Shown here one piece after another: positions 11,158 to 23,200 of a stretch of 64,000 nucleotides of DNA (position 1 is the first letter of the stretch; each line of letters begins with the position of its first letter). The notes beneath the pieces were generated by a model. It made no database searches. It had not been told where the DNA came from and saw only the letters and a program-made list of their open reading frames with translations. The stretch is taken from the NCBI GenBank assembly GCA_963680875.1, contig OY804580.1, forward strand, positions 95,943,353 through 96,007,352, in the 5' to 3' direction. Source of the DNA: Bathymodiolus brooksi (Eukaryota > Mollusca > Bivalvia > Mytilida > Modiolidae). A program made the position numbers and the translations under genes.

Positions 11158-11640
11158 TATCCTGAAGTCAATTAATGTCCGATTTTGAAATTACAACTTA
11201 AATGCAGATCCAAAATAATTTTTATTAACTAATATGTTTGAGAAATTACAAGCTAAACACACAAAAAATATTTTCGTCCAAATCACAATACATTGACAGC
11301 ACATAAAAAAAAAAAATTCAAGTTCGTTTTTAAATCATGAAGATTAAAACATCAGTGGTGGATTCAAAGATCTCCTTCTCGCCCTTTAAAAGGAAACGAA
11401 GGAAAAGGAAACAAGAGAGAACATCTTTCTAAGCCCTTCTGTCGTTTTATGTGAATGAACTATCGTAGTATCGAAGGGGGGAAATACATTTATGTGGTTG
11501 ACAGTGCATTGTTTACAGGCTTGGTTATTGTATTTTAACCGTGCTTCAATCTAATTTATATGGCGCTTGTCGTTATTTTGATCTGCTTGTTTTACATCTT
11601 AGCAATGACAAGTACCCACTATGGACAATATGTAAAAGGG

Positions 11641-11756
11641 GTCAGACCTATAATCCGACATTCCAATATCCGACAATCCAGTAGTCGGACAGTCCGGTAC
11701 TCCGACAGTCCGGCAGTCCGACAGTTCGATAGTCCGACAGACTAAGTACATTTAAT
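11641..11756 (-). repeat. GGACTGTC-type minisatellite (copy 2, inverted)
   Basis: About ten degenerate 8-9 base units reading TCCGACAGTCCGG on the plus strand. They are bounded by GGGGTCAGACCTATAATCC on the left and GACTAAGTACATTTAA on the right, the exact inverse of the flanks of the block at 6378-6436. It has roughly twice as many units as copy 1. Confidence 0.7.
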
Positions 11757-11759
11757 AGA

Positions 11760-12720
11760 GTTTCTATGAAAATGAAATATAATTATGTTCTTTACAAGAA
11801 ATATTCGCTTCGAAATAACTGAAGTATTTTTGAAAGTTGCGTTAAACACCAAAACAGACCTTTTCCAAATCTATATGAATTTGGAATGTTGTTAAGATAA
11901 GGAGGAGTGTGCCAAAAGAACTACACATTTTTGTCTAATTCATGTTTCACTATTACTGGTCAGATATGGGAATTCTTAGGGCATCTTCTTAAAGTGGCAT
12001 TATCTGCCAAAATCGTAAATTTTGTTACCCATAAAAACTATCAGATATGATTGATGCCTTAATAAAACGTGTTTCTGTAACTTATAAATGTTATGAAATG
12101 TATGCACATCGGGGAAAAAATGTGCAACTGCTCATGTTTTGAGATCGATCAAGTAATGGACGCCATCTTATTAATTATCGGCATTGTTTACGGAGTTTGC
12201 CGAATCGTCATTAAATCAGTACAACAATGCACTTATTTCTTATTTTCTGTGAATCTGCTTTTAGTCAGCGTTAATTACGGGTAAAGAACCATGCAAGTTT
12301 GTAGTTAATGAGCAACAAAATACAAATTATTCGTTTTTACATGTCACTAGTAAGGTCAGTTGCATATGGAGAATGCAAGGTCAAATTAATGGCTTGCAAG
12401 ACAATAATAAATCGATGGTAATTTTCGTTCTCAAAAGGTGGAAAATGGTACGATAAGCTGTTTAATGTGAAATATTTACCTTTATTTCATCATTTTAAAG
12501 CTATTTACCAATTTCCAAAACATATAATTGTTTTGGTCAAAATCGTAGCTAATGCAGCTTTAAAGTAGCATTTTGTATTTTACTGAAATGTTGCCTTTTC
12601 TATATATTTAATGCGTTAGATGTTAGTGACATTTTTATATCCACCGAATTCCTTAATTGTAGAATTATAGAGATTCATCTTCGAAGTTGCATACAGATAG
12701 ACACCTCATTGAAACAATAG
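11760..12720. other. Intergenic, no feature seen
   Basis: AT-rich. A 63-codon ORF at 12093-12284 with Cys residues and a hydrophobic middle has no recognised domain and no supporting context. Confidence 0.4.
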
Positions 12721-12721
12721 T

Positions 12722-12862
12722 CCATGCTGACACATTATTCTGACTGAGCCAACTATGATCTCTGCCCTTACCACTTACTGTTGTGCGCTTAGCAGAGAAG
12801 TAGCAAATAACAGTTTAATAGCTTTTGCTTCATCCGATCCGGGATCGACAAATTTGCTTAGC
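12722..12862 (-). mobile_element. Degraded family-A SINE fragment
   Basis: Contains the family-A body words CACATTATTCTGACT, GAGCCAAC, CTTAGCAGAGAAG and AGCAAATA in the right order and spacing, ending near a decayed TTCATCCGATCCGGGATC. It lacks a clear A box and lies just outside the inverted terminus at 12893. Confidence 0.5.
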
Positions 12863-12892
12863 GGGCACGTTTTGTTAACTAATACGCAGTCC

Positions 12893-13030
12893 AGCGGACC
12901 GGTTGTTCAAAACAGTGGATAAAGGTATCCACTGGATAAATCATCTATCTGTCCACTGGATAAATGTGGTTGTTCAAAAGTTGTCCGACGGACAAATATG
13001 CTTTATCCTGGACAACTTGTGTCCAGTCTA
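12893..13030. repeat. Left inverted terminus of a larger DNA element
   Basis: Begins ACCGGTTGTTCAAAACAGTG and continues with repeated TATCCACTGGATAAA palindromic words. Its inverse lies at 18116-18258. The body between them is about 5.1 kb and is mostly occupied by a LINE. No clean target duplication was found. Confidence 0.55.
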
Positions 13031-13474
13031 ATTTGATACGGATAATTTGGTGGTGTCTCTCAATATTATTTATTCTATTTGTTTTGACAACAGTATGAAA
13101 AAGGTCATTCAGTGTACGTGTGTAGATTTCTGTGAAAATATCCGATCCCAAGACATATGTGTTAAATGTCCCAACATCCAATCAACATATTTTGTGAACC
13201 GAGATATTTACGTGTATATGTGGAGTATCGCTTAGTCCAAAAAAGTTCACTTATTTCAGGCCAGCCCACTCCAATGTCTTACAGAACACAATTTGGATTG
13301 TATTGTTGTCTATGACTTGAAAAAAAATATATGTAGGTTATAAATTCCCAGCTCCAACACAAAGATAACAAAATGATTGGTCATAAATCATTTGCAGATC
13401 GCAACAAATTAACTGAACTGTGTGAAAAATAACTTTAAATGTCGCTGAACTTAGCAGACCTTCTTTTTTATTTT

Positions 13475-16400
13475 TAGTTTAAACATATTTTATTTGCATA
13501 AAAGTTGCAAATGGGATTGGACACAAGTTATGACAAAATTAGTGAAGTCCTTTCCCTTTTACAAAGATATAAACAAAAAATAATTGTACATAATTGCGAT
13601 AATTATATAAATAAATTTTACATGATATATTTAGACGTTAATAATAAAGTAAATATAAAGAAAAATAAGGTGAAATAAAATATTCAAAAACATAAGGATA
13701 GAAAGAAGGATAGAAAGAAGAAGAAAGGTTTCAAACAAACAAAAACAACAAAAAACAACATGGACTGGAGTGAGTAAGCTAGTATATTAGTTAAAGTGCT
13801 GGGTGCTTCTAATAAAAGAATAAACAACAGAGAAGATTTCAATGTTTTGGTTAGGAGTCAAATTTTCATCACCAGCTAATATCAATTCAATTGTAACTAC
13901 GTAATTCTTTAATTTATTAAACAAGATTGCCCTATTTTCATTGTAAAAGGGACATTCAAGGAAAAAGTGTATACAGTCTTCAAAACCATGACCACAGATA
14001 CATGCAGGACTAGGTTTTAAACTGACAAGGTGCAAATCTGCATTGAGCCAACTGCACATATTTCTAAGTCTGCTATGAATAATATTTAGTTTTCTATCAC
14101 CCCAACCGAAATAAAAAGGCACTTTTTCAAGCAATATTTTAATTTTTCTTTTAAATATGTTAATATTACCAGAATTTCTAATTTCCGGACTTAGATTGTT
14201 CCAGTCCCGGGTAGTAAAAGGGAAGAAGGACTTTTTGTTAATTTCTAATCGACAATTAGGTAAAACATAATTATTACTATTTCGTAAATTATACTGGGAA
14301 AGACTACCAACCGGAAGGGGCATCAAATCACAATGATAGTCTGGGGCAGATTTGTTGTGAATAGAATAAAATAAGCTGAGCCTTCTTACCCTTCACCTAT
14401 CAGATAGTAATTCCCAACCCGTTTCAGAATAGATAGATTGACGACTTGCAAATAGAGGCAGTCCAGTTACTATTCGTCCTGCCTCTATTTGAAGCTTTTC
14501 TAAATTATCAGAGTCTTGTTGACTACAACCATCCCAAAGTTCACATTTGTATTCCAACATAGGCCTTATAAAGATCAAATAAATACGAGAAAGATAATGT
14601 CTATTTAATGCATATTTAAGTTTTCTTAGGGCACACAACCTCTGACTTGCTGATTTAATAATATTAACTATATGGGTATGAATTTTTCCATTGTTGTCAA
14701 AAGTAATACCCAAATGTTTGTGACAGGTAACAAATTCTACTAAATTGTCTTGGAATGTTATTTCTATATCGTTGGGAAGATTAATGTTGGAAAATACCAT
14801 TGCTTTAGTTTTTTGAGGATTAAAATTTACTAACCATTGCTTAGACCATATAGATATAGATTCCAAATCACTATTTATTACATCTTCTATAGTATATGGA
14901 CTTTGACTAGAATATGAAAGAGAAGTATCATCTGCAAACATTCTAGTAAGACTTAAAAGGTTATCTGCAATATCATTAACATATAATAAGAAAAGTAGCG
15001 GATCAAGCACTGAACCCTGGAGGACTCCTGCATTTGTATTTACTAAGGGGGATTTGGAATTGTTTATAAATACACATTGTTTCCTACTGGAAATATAGCT
15101 TTCAAACCATTTAAATAATTTACCATATACCCCGTAAGCTTTAAGTTTCAGTAAAAGCCCTGTATGCCAGACTCGATCAAATGCTTTAGAAATATCACAT
15201 AAAATAAGGGTAGTAATACAATGATCATCCAGAGACATACATATTCTGTAATAGATTTCTATTAGCTGGTGAACGGTAGAGTAACCTGGGATGAAACGTG
15301 ATTGAAATTTATACAATAAGTTATTTGATATTAAATGATTAAAAACTTCCTTAAAAACAATTCTTTCGAATACTTTGCCAACTGCTGATAGTAATGATAT
15401 TGGTCTATAGTTAGATATTAATGATTTGTCTCCCTTTTTGAAGAGTGGCATAACAGATGCGGTTTTCCATTGCGTTGGAAATTCCGATTTAGAAAGCGAT
15501 AAATTAAACAAGAGAGAGAGGGGAACACAAACAGCAGTATTACACGTTTTCTTAAGCATTTGATGACTAATGGAATCCAGACCTGACGCTTTTCCAAGTT
15601 TTAAAATTTGTAAAATATCAAGAACTTTACTCAGAGTAATTTGAAAGAAATCTTGTGTTGCATTTGTTCTGAGAGGAAAGTCGGGTTTTGATGTATTACT
15701 GTCATTTAATGTAGATATAGAACAGAAATAATTATTTAGAAGACATGCTTTTTCGTAATCATCTGAGATGAGGTCATTATTTTCTTTTTTTAATTGACTA
15801 ATTGGTGACATATCACTAGACGATTTAACCAATTTTTTAATCAATGACCAGTAGGATTTTGAATTTGAACTTGAAAAATCATCTAGTATAGTATTAACAT
15901 TAAAATAAAATTGTTCTTTAGCATGCTTTTTTAAATTATTTACATGATTTCTTTGTTTCTTGTATTTATTGATATTGAAATCACTATTAGATCTACGAGC
16001 CAGTTTTCGAAGTCTGTCTCTTTTTCTTATTTCCCTTCTTAATTCGGAATTGAACCAAACTTTATCATTTAGTCTTATTGTAACTTCTTTTTGGGGCACA
16101 CAATTTTTAATTATTTCAATAAATGTTTTTGTAAATGTTTGACAGTTTTCCTCCATACTATTTTCTGGAGATATAATTGAGTTCCAATTTAAGGAGGATA
16201 TACAATCGTTACAGGTCTCAAAATCAGCATTTCGATAATCCCAGACTAATCGTTTATCAGTATTGATTGATTTAAGAGGAACTTTTAGGTAGACAATTGT
16301 TGCTTCATGGTCACTATATTTTCTATCTACTTGAATTACATACGACTCAAGGACATTACAATTATCAGATACTAAAACAGGGTCAATTAAAGATTGGCGC

Positions 16401-17040
16401 GTGTTACATGTTCTGGTAGGTTCAGTAATCATGTTTTTCAGATCATTCAACCTCATAATATCAAATAATTTGTGAGAATGTTCACTAAGAAAATCTACAT
16501 TTAAATCTCCCGTTATCACAACGTTTGACGAGTAATTCGTGGCGTTTTCCACGGACTGTTGAAACTTGTCCCAGAATGGATATAGTTCGCATTAGGTTGG
16601 CGATATACAACACAAAGGAGCATTTTGTATGCAGGAAAAACAATTTCCAGCCAAATAGCTTCACTATCAAAATTTAAATCTGTTCTGGGTTTGACAATTA
16701 GATGATTACTAAAATATACTATTACACCCCCCCCCCCCCCTGAATTATTTCGATCTTTCCTAAATGGATCTTTGAAGTATCCCTCTATAAAAATGCCATC
16801 ATTTGTTATATTTTGATCAAGATGTGTTTCTGTTAAACATATAATATCTGCTTCATTACAAATGCTTTCTATGTAATCTAATTTATGACGCATACTTCTA
16901 GTTTTTAAATGAAAAATTGAGAGTTCACCTTCCTTTGTAGGGCCTGGGTTTAGCTCAACATCATTACTAAGCAGTATCAGCAATAAAATTATAAATGTTG
17001 AAACTGGATTCTGTAATAGAAGTTCCAGATAAATTTAATG
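13475..17040 (-). mobile_element. Non-LTR retrotransposon with a canonical 2A peptide (LINE 2)
   Basis: On the minus strand the order is 2A peptide (about 16980-16935), AP-endonuclease (16915-16250), reverse transcriptase (about 15700-14600), C-terminal zinc-binding region (about 14000), and a 3' UTR ending near 13478 in an A/T-rich tail. The 3' end reads CCAATCCCATTTGCAAC and is related to the LINE tail at 61905-61990. Damage is light: one 1-base deletion near 16580 and one TGA at 14393-14395. It is among the best preserved elements in the window and lies between the inverted repeats at 12.9 and 18.2 kb. Confidence 0.88.
13787..16983 (-). pseudogene. 2A-endonuclease-reverse transcriptase ORF of LINE 2
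   Basis: The N-terminus has a Leu/Ile-rich run followed by S-N-D-V-E-L-N-P-G-P, an exact match to the 2A consensus. The endonuclease shows L-T-E-T-H-L, V-Y-R-Q-P-N, G-D-L-N-V-D and S-D-H-E. A 1-base deletion between V-Y-R-Q-P-N and G-D-L-N (near 16580) splits it. The RT shows N-Y-R-P-I-S-L-L, the D-I-S-K-A-F-D block, G-V-L-Q-G-S-V and the catalytic F-A-D-D near 14930. An in-frame TGA at 14393 follows S-D-R; a CGA-to-TGA change would explain it. The same frame resumes to 13787 with C-x-C-x7-C-x-H-x5-C, a typical LINE C-terminal zinc-binding pattern. No ATG precedes the 2A in frame, so the true start has been lost or lies upstream. Confidence 0.85.
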
Positions 17041-17629
17041 ACAAAAATTAAAAATCTTTGAAAACATATTCTAATTATTAACATTAATAATATATATAGC
17101 ACTAAATGATTATTTGATCTAAAAAAAAAAATGTCTTTTGAAAAACACAGAATGCGTATTGAAGTTAAAATGACCTATCGAAGTGCGGTATGACTGTAAG
17201 TCATTATCCATTGTCAAATATATCTAAATTACATATGAAAACACAAGATAGGTCAATAAACAACTGATAAACAAATAAACGGTACATACATGAAACAGAT
17301 AGTCAAAAAATACATGGATTGTGACAATAGAAAAACAACAGCTAATTCAAGCTGTATCATTGATATGGTAAGGGTTTTGTACAATATAGCTAACATATAA
17401 AAAAAAAATAATAATTGGGGGGTATTGAAAAATTTAAAGAAAAAAAGAAATGAAAAAAAAAAACAAACAAACAAAAAACATGATCAACATTATTCATAAG
17501 AATTTCTATTAAAAGCAGAACAAATATGGTTATGTTGATTTGTTTATCAATAGTGATTGATGATTTGGTAACATGGAACACGTGGTACGCAATTAGTTAT
17601 GTGTTTGGAATTACACAATTTTTTTTTTA

Positions 17630-17656
17630 TTTATTATTATTATTATTATTATTTCT
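17630..17656. repeat. (TTA)n microsatellite
   Basis: A short pure run of TTA units, roughly eight copies, just outside the LINE 2 5' side. Confidence 0.8.
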
Positions 17657-18115
17657 ATGTAGGAGCAATAATTTATATTTAAGACAATCGTCTTTAGTTT
17701 TTTAACAAGTTCTTTAAAAGAAAACAACAACAACAAAAAACAAACCCAGTAAAGTTAGTGTTTGGAATCGAGTGCTCCTTTTCAATCGGTCACATGCAAA
17801 CACGTGTACAAAGGTAAATAAATAAAAACCAGGTGTCGACTATACAATGTTGTTGACAAAATGATTATAACAGTGAACATATATTTAATTACTTGGATAT
17901 AATACATGAAGTAGGTAAGTAAGAATATACATATATCTAATTTATCAAGTAAACTATTTCAAGGAGTAATTCAAGTAAATATATTGATATTCAGGTAAAT
18001 TGATAAAGCAAGTTTGGGATAATACTGACAAAAAATTGTTGTAAAAATCAAAAGTCTGAATGTTCCGTATTTGATCTGGATTGCTTTAGACAGGAAGTGT
18101 AAAGAATCATGGGAG

Positions 18116-18258
18116 TAGTCCACTGGACAAAATGTTATCCACTGGATAGCTAGCCAACCATTGTCTTTGCTTTTGAACAACCAATGTTCTCCAATGGCTA
18201 GCTGTCCACTGGGTTGTCCAGTGGACAAATTTATCCAGTATTTTAAACAACCGACCCA
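18116..18258. repeat. Right inverted terminus of a larger DNA element
   Basis: Ends TTAAACAACCGACCC, the inverse of the 12893 terminus, and carries the same TCCACTGGATA / TCCAGTGGACA words in inverted order. With the left copy it defines a candidate 5.4-kb element, later hit by LINE 2. Confidence 0.55.
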
Positions 18259-18299
18259 GGCGGTTAAAACAAACATGAGAAAAAATTGATTTGAAATAA

Positions 18300-19800
18300 T
18301 ATTTTTAAATGTATACAGGCTATCAAAATAGATTTTTTTTTATACATTAAAAGTTGCCAATATTCGATGTTTTATACTAATTGCAGTTGAAATTTTTCAT
18401 AATATCATACGTAAATAGCCTAGAACAAAGGAAATGCGTCGCTGTTTAATTCTCTTGCATCCAGTAAAGCATGCAATGCTTACTCACACGATATTCATAC
18501 ATTCAAATGACCTACACAGTGACCTCATTCGGTAAAGCGTTTGTGCTTGTGCGATATTGTCTGTTGGAAAAAAAAGAACATGGCACAAACCAAAACATTG
18601 ACGGATTCTACACGAAAACGACACAAAAAGGAGGATTCAGCAAGCTTTGTGTAAAAATTAAAAAGGATGTTATACCAACCCACTCCATTTTTCAACACGC
18701 ATTAAGCATAATTTAGTATCTTTTTCGGCCGAATCCTATTTTGACAGTATAGAATTGCATAGTAGTTTTTTAAATATTCTTTTTTTTTTTCAGGAGAAAA
18801 CGCTATGTGATATCTCTTTTAAATTAGAGACTTAAATAATGAACTTCATGTCTGTTTTTTTCGAAAAAAAATATAATCAAGCCAACTCAAGTGTTGTCAA
18901 TAATATGCAATACAATTTGTTTACAATTTTCCCTTGATCGGACCCCTTTGCAGAGTTTGGGTTTGTTTTTATTGATTTCATCACGTATTTCCGATTTTAA
19001 GTGTTATTCTCAATAAATACCACTATATAATATTAACTGATTACCCGGGGATCCAATTTCATAGATATATTTCTTAAATTATATTAATTCTAACGAATTT
19101 AGGGTCGAATTTACATGCAATATACAGAAGAACATGCTTTCTGGTTATTTATAGCAGTTATTAGTATTCGGCAAACTTCAGAAAAGAAACCGACTTATAA
19201 TTAGGTGTGTTAATGGCGATTCCACCGACAGACATTCAAATTCTTTTCACTAATTACGACATTATAGCATATTTTTTAAACCTGGCTCCTTGTTCAGAAC
19301 ATTTTATTAGTATAAAACATCAAATATTGGCAACTTGTAATAAAAAAAAAAAAAATCAGTATGCCTTTAATCAAGGATTTATGCTTTAATCAAAAACATC
19401 AAAACTAAATAACAAGCAAATAATTAATTAATCATATTTATTTGTAAAATTTATAATAAATTAATCACTAAAATTCTATATTATCATAATTAAAATTAAA
19501 TTAAATAATAAAATTAATTTTATACATTAAAAGAAAATAATAATAAATTAGCATACTAAACCCAGCAGTGGTTCGACACACGAAAGTCCCAAAATAAGTA
19601 AAATACGTTTTTAAGCCTAAAACAGTAAAAGATTAAAGTTCATATATTCAAGGACAAAAGAATAAACGGTAGATTCTTAAAAATAATCCACTGTTCGAAC
19701 AATACTGTGACGTCAGAGAAATGTATTATCTGTAATTCATGTTACAATTTCAGTGTTAATTTCAAGGAGGATTTATAATAGTCCGACGTCATTTCCTGCA
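18300..19800. other. AT-rich interval, no gene seen
   Basis: Strongly AT-rich, especially 19400-19560. It lies downstream of the stop codon of the HEPN gene, so it may hold its 3' UTR and poly(A) site. A minus-strand AATAAA is present near 19440, but no signal close to the stop was obvious. Confidence 0.4.
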
Positions 19801-19817
19801 GCATGACGAGCATGCTC

Positions 19818-20220
19818 CTAATTGCCACATAACTTCAAGGACCCTTCAGGAACATGGCCGACTAACAAGACTACCTTAAATTTGTTAGCAAAATTGTGAA
19901 ATTTGCGGATTGAATCTTCATCCCTAAAATTATCTATGTACCGATATCTATTTTCTTCCCTACTGAGATCAATGATTTCAATATTTAATGGTAACTTATC
20001 CTTCTGAATTTTAACAATTCGTCCTTTACTGTTACTTCGGAAAGAATTCATAGCTTCCCAGCTTCCACATGTCGAAATATATTTTGACGGTGGTCCATAG
20101 CTCCCTGTAATGACGTGATCAAAAACGAGTGTTGTAGAATAGGGATTTTTGGCATGTAATCCACCCCCAGAAGATTCACGTGGATGTAGAAGCCTGTACA
20201 AAATGTTTGAGTCTTCTTTC
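19818..20220 (-). other. Exon 6 of the HEPN gene (ART-like / DUF7587-like domain)
   Basis: The terminal exon of 403 bases begins after TTCATTCTGTTTTAG and ends with TAG at 19818-19820. It encodes residues 367-500. The pattern L-Y-R-L-L-H-P, then G-L-H-A-K-N-P, then a His, then S-K-Y-I-S-T, then I-I-D-L-S, then V-L-L-V-G-H-V-P resembles DUF7587, whose Arg / Ser-Thr-containing strands recall ADP-ribosyltransferase folds. The third ART position (usually Glu) is not obvious, since K480-F-K-V-V precedes the last strand. Enzymatic activity is therefore uncertain. Confidence 0.75.
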
Positions 20221-23200
20221 CTAAAACAGAATGAAAATGACAATAGTTTGTGAGACTAAACAATATATGGAGGAAGCAGAATATCTTGAACTCAAAGTCA
20301 CCATCAGGGAAATCTCTTTAAACATTGTCAACTACTACTGTCCTAATGATAAGAAGCTCTCACTAGACACCATACAGATCTCAGACAGTAAATATCTCAT
20401 GGTAGGAGATTTTAACAGCCAGTCACAGAGTTTGGGATACAACACAATAAGCCAAAGAGGAGAAACCATAGAAGATTGGCAAGATGAACACCACCTTATT
20501 CTTGTCAATGACCCAACTGACACACCTACCTTTTACTCTCGTCGCTGGCACAAAACAACTACACCAGACCTAGCCTTCTGTACCGATGACATTCACAAGA
20601 ACATCAATAGAAATATATGTGACCAGCTAGGAGGAAGTGATCATCGCCCAGTTATATTATCAATTACAGAGACAACAACACCAGTGCATTCTCAACTTCC
20701 AAGATGGAATTACAAGAAGGCAAACTGGGAAATATTTGAAACATGCACTGATGAGCTTAAAACGGACATAGTTACAAAAGGAAAGAATATCAACAATGTT
20801 GTCAATATATTCTATGCAAGCATTGTAAAAGCTGCAAAAGAAAGTATACCCAGGGGTGTGAGAAAGGACTGACTATAAACCATACTGGTCCAATGAGATG
20901 CAGAAAACACATGACACACTCACCAGAGCAAGAGAGGAGGCTGAGACAAACCCCAGCCAGGAGAACAACATCAAACTCCAGCAAAGCAAAGCAAAGCATC
21001 TCAGAACAAAGCTTGAAAGCCAAAGAAGGGGATGGAGAGAAGAAAATATGTCATCTCTTAATATGAAAAAGGACACAACAATGCTATGGAATTTGACAAA
21101 ACACTAAATGATGAGGGAAGTAAATGCCAAAAGAACACATTAGAAGACGAAGGAAGAACAATCACAGGCAAAGCTGCTGCAAATGCGTTTGCAAAAGGTG
21201 ATGAGACAGAAAGCAATACTAACATTCCACTTGCACGTAAAAAAAAGGAGAAAGAGCATAAGAAATAGAAAGAACAAAAACAGCTGCACATGACATCATG
21301 CAGAATGACATCACAATGCCGGAGCTGAAAAAGTCAATTAAAAAGCTGAAGAAGAAAAAGCCTCCAGGTCCAGATAACATCACAAATAAGATGCTTCAAC
21401 ACCTAGGTAACTCAGCACTCGGAACACTGCTGAATATATTCAATCTTAGCTGGAGGCAAGGTCAAGTACCCCAATGCAGGAAGGAAGTTATTATGATGCC
21501 AATATTAAAGAAAGGAAAGAGCAGGTCAAAAGTCTTGAGTTATCGTTCAATAAGCCTGAATAGCAGTTGTTGTAAGTTGATGGAGCATATAATCAACAAG
21601 AGCATGCAGATGTACATAGAATCAGAGAATATCATTGGACATGAACAATATAAAAGTACAGAAGACCAGACAACACATCTATCACAAGTAATTAACGATG
21701 CCTTTCAAGCCAAAAAAGTAACAGCTGTTTTCATAGATCTACAGAAAGCATTCGATAAAGTATGGAAAGATGGACTCCTGGTAAAACTTCTTTGATATGG
21801 CATTAGTAGAAGAATTTACAACTGGACCAAATCATATCTGTACAATGGAAGAACCAGAGTGCTGGTAGATGGACAGTGTGGACGGAAAGTTCTTTTAAAA
21901 CAAGGGATTCGTCCTCAAGGAGGAGTACTACCACCTACGTATTCTATTCATACTCTATATGGTTTCAGATTAATAAGCATCGGGATGCGAAGACGCTTCC
22001 ATTTTATTCAATAGTACCGAGTGTGCATTTACTTTCGTTGAAATCAATTTTCGTGGAATGGTGGAAAAAGAGTTGCTTGTTGATTTTGTTTTCAACGCTT
22101 TGATTCTTTTTTACAACATCTCTTGTTATATATGCCTCGTGCAGACTGCTGTACTGAATTTCTGGAGGATGACCAAGCTATTTGTAGAGTAGGTGCTTTC
22201 CATTGCCTGGCATTTCATTGCAAGATATTAAACATGCCCTGATATGTTGACAGAACGTAGAGCAATCATGTACATTTAAGAAAATATATGGTCTTGGAAA
22301 GGTTAAACTTAAGATATAGTGGCCAGGTAGGCTCGAAAAAAACACAAATTTAGTAGAAAATGTAAAAGAAATTAATTAGTGGTATATTAAACCTTAGTGT
22401 AATTGTTGGCCATCACTGTTTAAACTTTCTTTAGGTGAGAGGTGATTGTTGGTTTTGTTGATATTGGTGTAATTGATGACCATCACTGTTTAAACTTTCT
22501 TTAGGTGAGAGGTGATTGTTAATTTTGTTGATATTGGTGTAATTGTTGACCATCACTGTTTAAACTTTCTTTAGATGAGAGGTGATTGATCGTGTTGTTG
22601 ATATCAGTGTAATTGTTGTCCATGACTGTTTAAACTTTCTTTAGGTGAGAGGTGATTGTTCGTTTTGTTGATATCAGTGTGATTATTGTCCATGACTGTT
22701 TAAACTTTCTTTTCATAATTAGGTAATCCAAATTTAAGTCTAAATCTGGTATATATGTATGTACATTATTCGCTAATCTTGAACCAAAGTACATGTAGTA
22801 TACATCTATCTATTCATTATCATATTTATTGACTGACTCACGTTTTATCTTCCTGTGTCGCCCTTGCATCTTTATCTTCAGGCAAAGCAGTGCCTGCTGC
22901 TCCTTCTGTGAAAATAACAAAAAAATGAGCTATGAAAACATATTTTAAATAAACAGTGTAATGTGTGTTGTAATAAAATATGTATCCATGCCAACTGTAA
23001 TAAAAACGTAGATATCCAAGTTATTGCGCACGCCACCTTTCTGTAATAACATTCATCAGGTCCTCAAAAGATTGTAGAAAATGATAAGTCTTTTGGAGCA
23101 AGTAAACCAAAAGGTCTAAATAAAATAGACAAAATCAGTAATGGTCACCTGAGGGAGAATAACCTTAGTTTTTATTAATAATTACATTATTTATAAATTG

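Noticed and set aside
12093..12284. 63-codon Cys-containing hydrophobic ORF
   Set aside because: No signal-peptide cleavage pattern, no family, no splice context; ORFs of this length are expected by chance here.
22397..22712. CRISPR-like regular repeats
   Set aside because: The 70-base units are contiguous with no unique spacers, in a eukaryotic intron; it is a minisatellite.
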